A stretch of DNA of 64,000 bases from Tridacna crocea (lineage: Eukaryota > Mollusca > Bivalvia > Cardiida > Cardiidae), in the NCBI GenBank assembly GCA_943736015.1, contig OX031065.1, positions 28,844,427 to 28,908,426 on the forward strand. Reading direction: 5' to 3'. A program made the translations under genes and the position numbers. Below are positions 22,901 through 37,900 of this stretch, one piece after another. Each line of letters begins with the position of its first letter. The first letter of the stretch is position 1. The notes under the pieces are model-generated. The model saw nothing but the letters and a program-made list of their open reading frames with translations. It did not search any database and was not told the origin of the DNA.

Positions 22901-25900
22901 CTTCTCATTTGCAAATGAATCATGCTTTTGCAAAAGGGGGCCAAATGCATCTTCCTGATGTATGATACCAAACAGGTCATCACAGTGTTAGAGATCCATA
23001 TAGTCTGTTTTGTATAACATTCTACTGAATCATGAGGCACACTGGTCCTTGAACATGCAGAAAATTTACCAAAAGCAAAAAAAGTATCTTTCAGGCCAGC
23101 CTGCATGGACTGCCCCTTCTCATGTAGTACGGCTTAAATTTTTTTTTTCATTTTTTTTTTTTCATTTTTCAGTGTTGTAATTTTTGTAGTCTGGTAAATA
23201 GCTACTGAAAGGAGCTACACTGAAGGGTTGACATGACCACAATAAGCACATTGACAACATCCTTCACAAAGCCTCTTTATCTCCCTATGATAGTACTATC
23301 TGGGTTGAGAAGGTTACAGGGCTAGGTTCTAGTTCTTTAACACACAATCTCGACTTTTAATCACCATGAGAAAGAGGCCTAAAGAAAACATTGTGGAAAA
23401 AGGAGAAAATGCTGGTAACCAGCATTTTCTCCTTTTTCCACATTGTTTTCTACCCTTCCCAAAACAAATTTCAATTTTTGAGTCACATTTATTTTGTTGT
23501 CTGCGAATGCTTTCAATTTGGACAAGTCTACAATTTTGTTGTTTGGTAAAGAGTTAAACAATATAACACACTATGTATATTATTTTTAAGCTGGCTATCT
23601 CTACTTACCACAACACACTCCTGATCTTGCACATGTTCTGGTCTATCTGACACAAGGTTTAGTATTTCTAGCATCTTTCTAAGTACAGACTGATACTTCT
23701 CTTCTCCATCTGGCCTGTGTTACATACAAATAAAAAACTATGACAACATATACATACAAATTGGATGATACCTTGGGCTTCATAGAAGTATAAACACTGT
23801 CACCAAAAGGTCAAGATGTTGCCCCTAGCAGCCTAGGTCAGAAGTTTTTAAGTAAATCAAACATGTCATCAGTCCACTGACAAACTTTTCCTGTAGTAAC
23901 TTCAAAGGTAGTTTTTAACCCTTTCCCAAACAAGCCCTTGTTAAAGGTAAAAGTAAAAGTCTTTGGAAAACACTGCGGGAAAAGGAGAAATTGCTCGTAA
24001 CGAGCAATTTCTCCTTTTCCCACAGTGTTTTCTACCCTTTTTGAGAACTTTCTGCCATTTTCTCAAAATCTAAAAATTGTCGTCTAGAAACTCTTTCAGT
24101 TTGGAAGAGTCCAAAATTTGTCGTCTGGGAAAGGGTTAACACATTTTTTTTTCCAAATATTGAACATTATACATCAATGATTAGAATGGGTGGACTGTCC
24201 AGTCTTATCTTGGTCTACACACTCCACAGATTGGCCCTGTTATTGAGTCAACCCTAGAGAAATGAATACTGTTACGTGAAATGAACCGTCTCATCAGTTT
24301 CTTAGAGTAAAGCAATTGTAAAAAGTAACTTGCCAACAGCTTTGAATAAGAAGACAGATACTCATTGAGACTCTGTGTTTAGTGATAAGAGTTTTCTCTC
24401 AGTAACCACAATACAGATCTTAGTAAAGCAATAGTGCTTTAAATCATTGACAAATAACAAAATTTTAGACTGGTCTAAATTGAAAGCACTTGCAGACAAC
24501 AAAATAAATGTAACTAAAAAATCAAAATTTGTTTCCAAGAAGGTAGAAAAAATTGTGGGAAACAACAAGTTACCATCATTTTCTCCTTTCCCACAATGTT
24601 TTTATAAGGCTTCTATTTCAGGGTTGTAAAAACCAGTGATTGTTTGGTAAAGAGTTTAGGTCTTGAATAGCTCTATCTGTCTAGAACAATTGTAGATTTC
24701 ATACTGATAAAGAATCCCTCACCCCATTAATCTTAACATAGTACACTTAATCGCAGGCTGTGACAAAAGATTGGCCAGTAGACTTAGAAAGCGCCCTCTT
24801 GTGGCCAGGGCTACTTTCACTTCATCATTTTCTGGTATGGCTTTCCCTTCTCCTGCTGTCTCCATGTGATCTAGTAGAATATCCATCAGGCATCTGGGGA
24901 AAAAATGTAAAAAAAAATAAATAATCTCCATGAGAATAAGACGAAAAATATGTGCTTCTTACAAATACATAGAGGATTATGAACTGGTTCCGTTCAATAT
25001 TAACACTTTACCAAACGACAAAATTTTAGAGGAGTCCAAATTGGAAGCATTAGCAGACAACAAAATTAATGTAACTCAAAAATTAAAATTTGTTTTGGGA
25101 AGGATAGAAAACATTGTGGGAAAAGGAGAAAATGCTGGTTACCAGCATTTTCTCCTTTTCCCATTATGGTTTCAGAAGGCCTCTTTTTTAGAGACGTGAA
25201 AACCAGGGATTGTTTGGTAAAGTGTTAAAATTCTGTCCCTAGAAACAAGTTAGAAGGAGACATAATTTACACTTTATGTCCTTTACTTAATGCTGTAAGT
25301 TAGTGTAATGTGTAGAAGGTATGGCATGGTAAATTAGTATGAACAGCTAGACTGGATTTTTATTAAAATCCTCCCCAAAAAAGCAGTAAGAAGAAAGTAA
25401 TGAATAGCTTTTTTTGGTGAGAGAAATTTATTTTATCTCGTGAACATCATCGGTAAGATTTTCATAAGTGGCACAGCCTCGTGAAAATATTACCACTAAT
25501 GTTCAGAAAGACATAAAAAATTCAATCTTTCATTGAAAAAAAAAAACTAGAGCTGTCACTGAACATGACTGAATACCCCCGCCAGCGCTTAGACAGAAAC
25601 AGGCAATTACTAGTATTTGTACACAGACTGACACACTGACGAACACACAGCCAGACACACAGACAGACAGGTTGATTCCAGCATACCCCTAAAAACATTC
25701 GTTTAGCTCTGGTATAACAATATCCTCTGTATATTCTTGATTTTAAGGAAGTTGACAGAAAATAAACTTTTCCTCAATAAACCACCAGAGATGCCATCTT
25801 GTGTCTGCAATCTTTATACTTACTGTGTAATCATGGTGGCAGTGACTGCGGCCAGGTCTGACATCTGTATACAAATTTTACGCAGTATTTGTTGTAACTG

Positions 25901-28900
25901 TTGACAGCTGGTGACAGACAGGACCCTGATGATATTTTGTAAAGCTCCGTGTAATGGTAGAAGATGAGCACTCCATAACTTTCTTGTATTAATGGCCTTA
26001 GCTTCCTCATCTTTTGACAACGGCTGTAACAAAAATACATTGTGCACACATATATGAGCCATTATAGAAAAAAGGGAAAATGCTTGTAACTAGCATTTTC
26101 TCCTCTTCCCACAATGTTTTCTACATTATCAAGGACTACTTTCATCAAATGAAGCACCATTAATTTAGCATCTGCAAATGCTTTCAATTTGGACAATTCC
26201 AAAATTTTGTTAAGATTTAAAGAGATGAGACATTACTCATGTTCATGATTTCTACTGTACAAGGACCTTTTTAAGGCTATTTGCTGCAAATTTGTGACAT
26301 GAGTAAATGAAATATTCAAGACTTACCTCTCTGGTCTGTAAGGGAAGGGGCAAAGGAAGTAACTCTGACAGCATCTGTAACCCACTCAGGTATGTGTATG
26401 GTGCCTTCATTGTATATTTGAGTAAGTCACGGATGGTCAGTGTCCACAGGCTTTGACTTATTTCTGGAAATAAAATCAGAGGCATCAAAAAATAACAAAA
26501 GCCTTCTTACAAGCTATAAATACATCTCTCAGTTTAACCCAAATCATGCCAGATTTTAATTACTGACGTCTACAAATTAACATTTATTTCTTACAACATT
26601 CCACATATATGGCTATATTTGGAGATTAATAAAACAGATAAAACTGATCCTGGTCTACACTCTCCACTAAGTCATCCACAGTCAGCGATGTTTTCATACA
26701 CTTTCAAATACTTTAGCTTAGGATCTTTTTATACCCTTTATACCAAAGCACAAAATTTTAGACTGATCCAAACTGAAAGCATTTGCAGGCAACAAAATAG
26801 AAGTGACTGACAATTAGAAATTCGTTTTGGGAAGGAAAGAAAACATTGTGGGGAAAGGAGAAAATGCTTGTTACCAGCATTTTCTCCTTTCCCCGTAATG
26901 TTTTCTGAAGGCTTCTTCCTTGGGGACATTTATGGTCAAGATCGCATGGAAAAGAGTTAAACATGATTTTCATCATTTGAGCTTAGATAATTTTGTTACA
27001 TGAGAACAATTTAGAAGAGTAAAAAATGTTGTTGTCTAAAGGAATTAATTCCATGAAAAAGAAAAAGCTAAAATACTTCAATTTTAAGATCATTTTGGCC
27101 AAAGTATCCTATAGAGTAGCATGCTATTTCGTAGAAGATCATAGTATGGACTGCAACTTCCTCACAGTATGATCTAAATCTACATTCACTGCATAACATA
27201 ATTTCTGTTTTGTCCTCGAACACTTAATAATCTACATTCTGGAAGGTATGCTGGGTAAAATAAACATATGAAAACATTGCAACTTACTTTCCCCTGAATC
27301 ATCTGTCAGCTGAAACAGTGGCTGCGTGTAGGCTGCAATAGTGTCTATGATGTCCCTCTGTAACTGTAATGTATATATAAATAGGTATACAATGCAATTT
27401 GCTTTAAATCTTTACTACAAATACTTTTAATGACCCTGAAAAATACGGCTTAAAACATTGTCGGACAAGGAGAAAATGCTGGTGACCAGACCAGCATTTT
27501 CTCCTTCTCTCACATCAGTTCATACCCATCTAAAAATGAATTTCAATTTTATACTCCATTTCATAATATATACATAAATAGATATACAATAGGGATAAAA
27601 TACTTACTGAGGCAATCTCCATCACAAATAAACTTGAGGCAGGCACAGAACACAACACTGTGTGTAGCTCAAATAAAACTGGAAGTGTTGTTAGGTCTCT
27701 GAACTGAAAAAAAATAGAAAGAATCCTTACAATACACTTTATGAAAAAACAAAAGATTTGTCCAAATTGGAAGCACTTCCAGACAAAAACTTCCATGTGG
27801 CAACAGTATTGGGATTTGTCTTTGAATGTATGAAAAAAAAAACAAACAAAAAACAAAAAAACAAGAGGACCATGATGGTCCTATATTGCTCACCTGAGTA
27901 CCAAGCAGCACAGGTCTAAAATAAAGATATATACCAAATAACAAGGTTCAAGGCCAAATGATAATGAAAAAAGAGCAGCAAACTGTTGCAATTTCATTTG
28001 AAACTTTGAAGTTCCATTCCATAAAAGCAAGAAATACTGTAAAAATGACATTCAAATTGGAATTACTCAAAATTCACGCAAGGTAGAGTTATTTTTATTG
28101 TGCACTGTACTCCGTAATATTGCAACAAACATGCATATCAAGTTTGAAGTCGTTCTGACTTAAGATGACAGCTATATTCAGGGCAGGCACTAAATGCTGT
28201 AAAAATGACATTAAAAGGGAAATAACTTAAAGACAGCACAAGGTAGAGTTATAATTCTTAGGCACTGCACTTCCAAATATTGCAACAAATAAGCATACCA
28301 AATTTCTAGTCATCCCTCCTTAACTCTTTACCACACATGAAAATTTTAGAGTGGTCCAAACTGAAAACGTCTGCAGACGACAACATAAAGGTGACTGAGA
28401 AATTAAAATTTGGTTTGGGAAGGGTAGAAAACACTGTGGGAAAAGGAGAAAATGCTTGTTACCAGCATTTTCTCCTTTTCCCACAGTGTTTTCAAAAGGC
28501 TTCTTTCTCATGGTCATTAAAAGTCGGGATTGTGTGGTAAAGAGTTAAGATGACAAAGTTTTGCTTCGGACAAGCAAGAAATGCTATAAAAATGAAGGTC
28601 AAAGTGGGAATAATTCAAAATCTGTGCTAGGAAGTTATGGTTCTTGTGCAATGCACTCCATAATTTTTCAACAATCACACATCAAATTTGAAGATGTTCA
28701 GGCTGTATATGACAAAGTTATATTCCAGGCAAGCAGAAAATGCTGTAAAATTTTCAATCAAAGGGAAATAACTCATAGACAGTATGAAGTAGAGTTAAGG
28801 TTCTTTCACTATGCACTCTGTATCATTGCAACAAACACAAATGCCAAGTTTCAAGTCAATCGAATTGGAGATGACAAAGTTATGCTTTGGACCAACAACT

Positions 28901-31900
28901 ATTTTAAAGAACTTTCCAATTCAAGGAAAAATAACTCCAGTTGTTTCTGGTCTGATTACACCCATAATTGAACTCATATGAGATCTTACAGTCATATATC
29001 TTTTGACCAAGTTTACAACTAATTGGTTGATATAAATTTGTAGATGCTAGAGTGTAAACAAAGTAAAATATAGCAAATTTTTTAATTCAAGGGCAAATAA
29101 CTCCAGTTATTCTGGTCTGATTACACCCATAATCAAATTCATCCGAGATCTTATGGTCATGTATATTTTGTCCAAGTTTGGTGTTGATTGGTTAATAATT
29201 GTAGACACTAGAGTGAAAACATAGTCATATATAGCAATTTTTCTAATTCAAGGGCAAATAACTCCGGTCTTTCTGGTAAAGCCATAATCGAACTCATTCA
29301 AGATCTTATGGTCAAATATATTTTGACCAAGTTTGATGCTGATTGGTTGATATTTGTAGATGCTAAAGTGTAAACAATATGAAATAGAGCAATTTTTTAA
29401 ATTCAAGGGCAAATAACTCCAGATGTTCAAGTCCGATTAAACCCATAATCAAACTCATCCGAGATTTTATGGTCATATATATACACTTTGACCAAGTTTG
29501 GTGCTGATTGGTTAATATTTGTAGATGCTAGAGTGTAAAGAAGGAAACGTGAACCAATGACAGATGGACGGACGACGGAAGGACGATGGATGCCGATGGA
29601 CAGTGAGTGATCACAATAGCTCACTCTGAGCACTTGGTGCTCAGGTGAGCTAAAAACTAGGAGCTTTGCAGAGCAGCACAGATATGCAAAACAAGGCTTG
29701 TCTGTGAAAAGGGTTAAAACTGAGAACACCAAAAAATATCCAAATAAGAGTCATTTGCACAACTACTTATCACAGAGATTCCTAGTGAAAAATTTGAACT
29801 TATTCCAAAGGAAACTGTAGGAGGAGTTGCTAAAGGATGAATGGGCAGACAGACAAATGGGCTGACAGACAGAGGGATGGACAACTGAGGCAAAAACTTA
29901 TTACAACCTTCTGGGCATTTATAAACAACACTGAGTGAAAAACAAAATACCAGTTTGAATGTGTTTTTTCTTTTTCCCATGATGTGTTTCAAAGCCTTTG
30001 TTGTAAAAGCCATTGAAATACATTGGTTGGTTAATAAAATTCAATCAAAGTTATAATTTTTGGGAACTACTGCAAAATTCAATCAAAGTTATAATTCTGG
30101 TCAACTACTGCAAAAAATGACAATATAAACTGCAGGTTTTATGTTTCGTTATATTTTGACTTAACATTATATTTCGAGCTAATGCCACACAAGATATTTT
30201 TGATATTACATTGACCAAGTTTGAGATAAATAAAGAATTTTCCAAACTGACGGAAAATAAGAGCACCACATATGGACACTAACACTCTACCTGATTTTCA
30301 GTACGAATTCCAAGTTGATAATGAGCCATAATTCGAAGATAAATCTTTTGATGGTTATTTGCCCTTGTTGAATGAGCTCCCCTTTTGATAGATAACACTT
30401 TTTCTCAGTTTGAGGTATATATCTTCAGTAGTAACTGAAGTATTAAAAGTTTTTGCATGACCATCCAGACAGCACTGAAGCTATGACAATACCTCAATGT
30501 TTCCTTAGAAAACAGTTAAGCCTAAAATTACTAGCACTAGTTTTCTGGTGCTGGTTACCAGCACTTTTTTCTATATCATTTGATGTACAAGTACATCAAA
30601 TGATAAGGAAAAAATTGGGTAACCAGCAGCAGAAAACTTGTGTTTCTTGGCACTGAATTTTGGAATTTCATTCCCCAAAATGTTTATCAATTTTGAAGAG
30701 TCTACAATTTGTCCTGTGGGGAGGGGCTAAATAAATCTTATGCAGGCTCTTACCTCAGACCCTCTTGATAGTATAAGATACTGAGTGGTAGTCTTAATGA
30801 TCTCCAGGCAAGGTTTGATGATGGATATATAGTAGGATAAGTATTCATTGCTTCTGGGAATTCCCTTCTGCCATGGTCTCAGCATGATGTCACTGATTTT
30901 CTGAAAAGATTAACAACATCTTCAAAATGAAACTTTGACACTATTTATTTTCATATCTTAAGAAAAACTTATCTTCCCAATGCACAGGCACTAGATTACT
31001 CAAATGAATTTATCAATTTTTGCTATGCTTGGTTAAATCAATACCTGAAAACTAAATTTTAGCCTGGTCCAAATTCAAAGCATTTGCAGATGGCAAAATA
31101 AATGTTACTGAAAAGTTGAAATCTGGTTTAGGAAGGGTAGAAAACAATGTGGGAAAAGGAGAAAATGTTGGTTACCAGCATTTTCTCCTTTTTCTCACAA
31201 TGTTTTCAAAAGACTTCTTTCTCAGGGTCATTAAAAGTCAGAATTGTGTGGTAAAAAGAGGTTTAATGCACCTGCCAAAACCAATGAGACATGTCAGCCT
31301 AGGCAGTCCCTGCAGGCCAACATGGTTTAATTTTGGCCATTTGGAAAATTTTCTACATGTTCAAAACCCATGAGTCATGATCCAGTCAATCTCTAGACAA
31401 AATAAATTCTATGAATCTGTACTTCATTTTGAGGACTTCCTTTACATAATGCATCATGGAAATGCATTAGCCCTTTACCAACCCCAAAACTATAGATCTG
31501 TCCAATTTGAAAGCATTTGCAGAGGACAATTTCATAAAGTTCCAATGGCGTAGTTTTTCTTTGACAGGATAGAAAAATGTGGGAAAATGCTGGTTACCAG
31601 CATTTTCTCATTTTCCAACAATGTTTTCTAAAGGCTTCTCCCCAAAGGTCATTAAAAGTCGTCCATGTGTGGTAAAGGGTTACACCCCTTTTACAAGAGC
31701 TACACTCATATAAATTACTTCCATTCCAAAGATAAAACCCAACAGGAATCTATAGCTGATTGAACCAGAATGTCTCTAAAAACTATAGCATAGTGTTGGT
31801 GAATGATCAGATTGCCCCAATGCATTCTTATCTTTAACTACACAAGATCAATGCCATAAGCAAGAATTTTACTTCACACTAAAGATCTATGTCATGGCCA

Positions 31901-34900
31901 TTACACTATGGAAAATTTCAATTTATCTTTTACATATACCGAAGTTTCACAACAAATTCAGGTAATAAGTAAGCAAACACAATCTGAAAAAAACAAATCT
32001 CAATAGGCTTCAATGAAGTTATTTTCACCTGCAGTATAGTAATCAGCATGGCAAAACAGTCAGCACTGAACAATTCAATCAATATAAACTTGTATTTCAT
32101 TTCATCATTCTTCTCTGTAATAGAAAGCAAGAAGATTGTTTATCTTAATCATGATGTAAGATCAACATAGCACTTGAATTGGTGCCTAAAACAGTTCATC
32201 TAAAAACTAAACCTACTAACAGCAATAAATATCAGGCTCATCCATATTAAAACATTTGCAGGCAACGATTTAACCCTTTCCCAAACAATCCCTGGTTTTT
32301 AGAAGGTTTTTGAAAACACTGTAGGAAAAAAAGAAAATGCTGGTAACCTGCATTTTCTCACAATATTTCTACTATTTCATCATTTACATTACATTTGATT
32401 TGTCGTCTGCAAATGCATTCGATTCGGTGTAGTCCAAAATCTTATCATCTGGGAAAGGGTTAAATATGACAAAAATAATGGGATTAGTCCTTGAAAAGGA
32501 AGAAAACATGTAGGTCAGGATCATTTAGTAAACTGTCAAAAACTAAACTTAACTAGACTTCAGCACCATTATTTCGCCTTTTAGGCAGGATCAATGCATT
32601 TATTAGCACTTGTAAAAAATATGTAATCAACCTTTCAGGAAATAAAATGAGTCTGTAATACGGATTTTTAGAGTTTATTCTTACAAATAAAGTCCGTAAC
32701 AACAAGAGGACCATGATGGTCCTATATCGCTCACCTGAGTACTATGAATTAAAGGTCTACAATGAAGATAACTACCAAACACTGAGGTTTAAGGGCAAAT
32801 GATAATGAAACAAGAACAGAAAATTGTCGCAAGATATGCAATCCTACCGCCAGTTGTCAAGGAGATATAATAGTTGCAAAGAGCAGGCAATGTAACAAAC
32901 ATGTTTACTAAGTCTAAAGTCAATTTGACTTGAGACTTCAAAATTCCACACTGGACAAGCAAAACCTACTGTAAGAATGAAGATCAAAGTGAAATTATTC
33001 AAAATCCGTGCCAGGTAGAATTATTGAGACCAACAACATAGGGCTAATTTTCATACCAGGGCCATATTTTGAAGTATTTTGGTAGAGGGCCACTAGATGA
33101 TGCTACATGCCAAATATGAAAGCTCTAGCCTTTATGGTTTGGGACAAGAGGATTTTCCAAGATTTCCTTCTATATCACTATGTGAAATCCGAGAACCCAC
33201 AACATAGGGCCATTTTCCACACTAGGGTAATAATTTAAGGGATTTTGGTAGAGGGCTACTAGATGATGCTACATACCAAATATGAAAGCTCTGGCCATTA
33301 CCATATGGGACAAAGAGATTTCTGAAGATTTTCCAAAAACCCACAACATAGGCCCAATCTTTTACATCAGGGCCATAATATGAAGTATTTTGGTAGAGGG
33401 CTACTAGATGATAATACATGCCACATATGAGAGCTCTGGCCATTACCATTTGGGACAAGAAGATTTTTAAAGATTTCCTTCCTTGTCTCTATGTGAAATC
33501 CAAGACCAACAACAAAGGACCAATTTTCAAACCAGGACCATAATTTGAAGTATTTCAGTAGAGGGCCACGAGATGCTGCTGCATGCCAAATATGAAAGCT
33601 CTAGCCCTTACGGTTTGGGACAAGAAGATATTTAAAGGTTTCCTTCTTTATCTCTTTGTGAAATCTGAGACCCCACAACATAGGGCCATTTTCAATGCTA
33701 GGCCCATAGTTTGAAGTATTTTGGTAGAGGGCCACTAGATGATGCTACATGCCATATATGAAAGCTCTAGCCCAGAGTTCTTCATGGAATTCAAATCTTT
33801 GAAGTATTTTGAAAGTGCCTCAACTAAGGATCATTTCTGTGAAGTTTCATTGAAATCTGATGGGCGGTTTCAGAGAAGATTTTTTAGTAATTGTTTACTG
33901 ACGGACGGACGGATGGACAGATGGACGACAACCGATCACAATAGCTCACCCCGAGCACTACGTGCTCCGGTGAGCTAAAAAAACAAATGAATAAATGCAT
34001 GGCAGAAATAAGGGACAAGGCAGGATTCCAATCCTAGAACGCCCAGACGAAAGGCAGAGATATCTCCCCAACACAGTCGTTAGGTACTGCATTTAAATCA
34101 GGACAAAGCCATGCATGAAGTAGTAGTCTCCTGTAACATTATTACAGTAAAATACACAACAGTGTAATGTTCTTGTACAACAAATCTACTAAAAACTAAA
34201 TCAAGTCTGTAGCAATATCAAGTGAACATAAAAATTAAAATCATGACAGGACAACTAATGTGCCATAGAAGAGCATCGCAAAGGGGGTGCCATCACTCTG
34301 CTAAATGTGCTTTTTCATTGCAAAACTATTAAGGCAAAAAAGGGACCAAAGCTATTTCAGGGTAATGTACTCTTGTATTGGTTTCCGTTTTGACAGATGA
34401 CAACTAGCTAGATATGAAGTAAAAATCTTTAGTAAATTAATATCAGAAAAAACTAAAGCTGTCACTGAATGTGACAATACCCCCACCAGAGCTTTGAGAG
34501 AAACAGGAAATTATTTATACACAGACAGACACATGGACGGACACAAGGACGGGCACATGGACAGAAAAACTGACCTACACGCGGACAGACAGGCTAATTC
34601 CAGTATACTCCCGAAAACATTCATTTTGTGGGGGTATAATGAGTATAAGTCAAAAGGGCCTGTAACAAGATCTCTTATTTTCTTCAAACACAGTGGAGCT
34701 AAAAATGCAGAAAAAAGTTGTCCCAGTCATACCATCTGGAAAATCGTTTGGTGGCTCCACAGCCAGATATCTAAGAACTCGTAACACTGTAATAAGACCT
34801 CTAGGTAACTTTGACACTTCATCTATGTAGGACTTCAGTTGTTCAACAAGCACTGGTAGGCCTTCTTGAGAATAGGATGTTAGATTCTTTAATGGAATCA

Positions 34901-37900
34901 ACCAGTCTTTAAGTTTTGACACTTTACTGCTGAATTCTGTGAAAAAAAAATTGAGCAATGCTCTAAATCAACCCTTATGCAAGAAATATCTCCTTCTCTG
35001 ACAGTGTAGATCAAAGATCAGACTGCATGTTTTGTGCAGTCTGATCTTGATCTACACTGTCCGCAAAAGAATACTGAGTCACGATCAGCAGCCAAAGGGT
35101 TAAGAGGGCTTAACTCTTCACCAAATGACAAAATTTTAGACTGGTCCAAATTGAAGGCAAAATAAAAAGTGACTGAAAATTTGCAATTTCTTTTGGGAAG
35201 GGAATAAAACATTGTGGGAAAAGGAGAGAATGCTGGTTACCAGCATTTCTCTTTTTCCACAATGTTTTCAGAAGGCTTCTTTCTCAGGGTCATTAGAAGT
35301 CAGGATTGTTTGGTAAAGGGTTAATGCAATGCAAAAAGTATCGATCAGATCAGCCTGCATAGTCCGCACAGGCTGACCTGTGCAAGCATTTTTTGCTATG
35401 GGTCATTTTGTGTATGTCCAAAGACCAGTCTAGCTATCATTTTGTGTCTTTAACCCATTACCTCACAATCCCTACTTTTGATGCCCCTGAGAAAGAAGCC
35501 TTTTGAAAACACTGTGGGAAAAGGAGAAAATGCTGGTAACCAGCATTTTCTCCTTTTCCCACAGTGTTTTCTACCCTTCCCTGAACAAATTTCAATTTTT
35601 CAGTCACCTTTACTTTGTCATCTGCAAATGCTTTCAATTTGGACCAGTCTAAAATTTTCTTGTGGGGTAAAGAGTTCAAAAAAATGTGACTAAGCATTCT
35701 CGTTTTTAATTTCTCATTCCTACAGGCATGAGAATACTTCTTTAAAATACTAGACTGAATACTAGATAGAACACTTTTCATTTAAACTTTTTCCAAATGA
35801 CAAATTTTAGACTCTTCCAAATAAAATGAATCTGCAGATAACAAATCTGACAGTGTTACAAATGAATAGAGGTTCCTTGCAAGGGTAAAAAGCATTGTGA
35901 GAAAAGTAGAAAATGCTGGTCAACAGTCCTTTCTATTTTTTCTACAATTTTTCAAAGCAGCCCATACCTCAGAGTTGCTAAAACTCAAGGTCGTTTGGTG
36001 AAATGTTAAACCATTACAACATTCAGACAGGTTTTTTTCTGCTATCAAAGACCACTGCTCTACCCATTACTGCACAATGCCGAATTTTAACACCTCTGGG
36101 AAAGAAGTCTTTTGAAAACATCCTGGGAAGAGGAGAAAATGCTGGTAACCAGCATTTTCTCCTTTTCCCACAATGTTTCAAACCCTTTGATACACAACTC
36201 TACTGTTTTGAGTAACATTAAAGATGTCTGCAAATGCTTCCAATTTTGACAAGATTAAAATTTTGCCATGTGGTAAAGAGAAGATACAGTAGTAACAGGA
36301 AAGAATTGCCTGCAACAAGCAATTTCTCCTTTTGCTATGTTTTCAAAGTTTGTTTTCACACATTGCCATGTACTAACTTATATTCATGTTGGTTATCCTA
36401 GCCTTACAATGTTTTAAAACCTTTTTTTTAAGAGGTAAAGAACTGACCCACAGACCTGACTCTCCGAGTCCTAAGAGCTTGGCACCATGTTTTTTCAGGA
36501 ACTCCACATTATCACTGTAGTGTAACACAGTATTCAACAGTTCTGAACTGTAACTCACACACACAGATTTCTTCAGCTTGGCATCATCTTTATCAACACC
36601 TTTGTAAAATAAAAAAGTAAAAATGAACTTAATTTCATATCACAATATCAGAATATTAATGATATTCCAAAATTCTATTATTCCCAGAGCAGTCATATTT
36701 TTTATAAATTTCAGTGGCTATTACCTAAGTCACATAGATTACATCTGTGAACTTGCTTAGGGCACAACTGCATCAAAAATATTTTGTTGGGTAATCTTCC
36801 TTGTTGTATGGGTTCCCCTTTAAATAGTTAACTTGTTCCAGTTTGAAGTAAGTACATGTATCTTGTGTGATGACAGAGATAAGCAGGATCTGACAAAAGT
36901 GGGCTTTTGAGATAAGATTTGATTAAACAAGTCTAGGGAAATGTTATTAAGCGAGCTTGTGGCGAGCTTATTAACATTTTGCCTTGACAAGTTTAATAAA
37001 ATATTATCTCAAACGCCCATGATTGTCAGATTCTTTTTATTACATAATTATATTTCACAAGATACTGATCAGATGATGCAAAAACGTTCACAGATACACT
37101 CGTGGCAATATCCATAAAACCCATTCACTTCTATGAAATATGAACAAACTGACATAAAAAATGACATCATGCAAAGGTGATATCAAATGTGTATAAAAAA
37201 AGAAAATTTGTAATGGGTATATTAAAAAGGGAGATTATGTCATAAATCAAAATATGTGAAATTTTTTTGCACAACAATATTACCAGGGCTAGAGCAATAC
37301 CTCAGTGTTTCCGTATAACTAAGCTTATAAAAGTCATTGTACATACCTGTGAGCGTAAAGAAAGGTAACAGACAGGTAATGTTATCATTCATTGTAAGGA
37401 CCTGTATCACTGTATTTCTACCAAGAGGACTAAATGTCATTGTGTACAATGTGTGTAGTATGGCGACTGGTTCCTGTTCCTCCAGTATATTTCTATCTGA
37501 AATAAAGACATCAGCAAACATAGAAATATAGTTTTTTATCCGTAAATGTACATCTATACTTGTTTTCAGCCAGATTTTAACCCAAGATCAGACTGCAAGA
37601 ATGTGCAGTCTGATCTTGGATCTAAAATGTCTAATAATATGTCTTTCTTCAAAAAGATAAGGTTGAAGTAGCATTATTTGGGTTTTTACTATCTGCTTGA
37701 AAGTTTGGATTAAGTTATTAAGCAGGATAATTAAGAAATAATCTTCTTTCTATCATGGTATATCGTTCAATAAACCACAGTTGTGAGTTATGAGGCACAA
37801 TAAATAATACACGAGGGCAATAGCCCGAGTGGGTTATTCATTGCGCCTCATAACTCACAACGTGGTTTATTGAACGATATACCACGATAGAAAGAAGATT

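Larger units (their letters stand above)
27861..29655 (-). mobile_element. ~1.8-kb element, ACAAGAGGACC start and GGTGAGCTAA end
   Basis: Starts ACAAGAGGACCATGATGG..GCTCACCTGAGTACC. Ends GTGCTCAGGTGAGCTAAAA. Carries a nested hairpin (28320-28548) and a ~145-bp tandem array (28930-29540). Inverted relative of 3791-5400. Confidence 0.82.
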
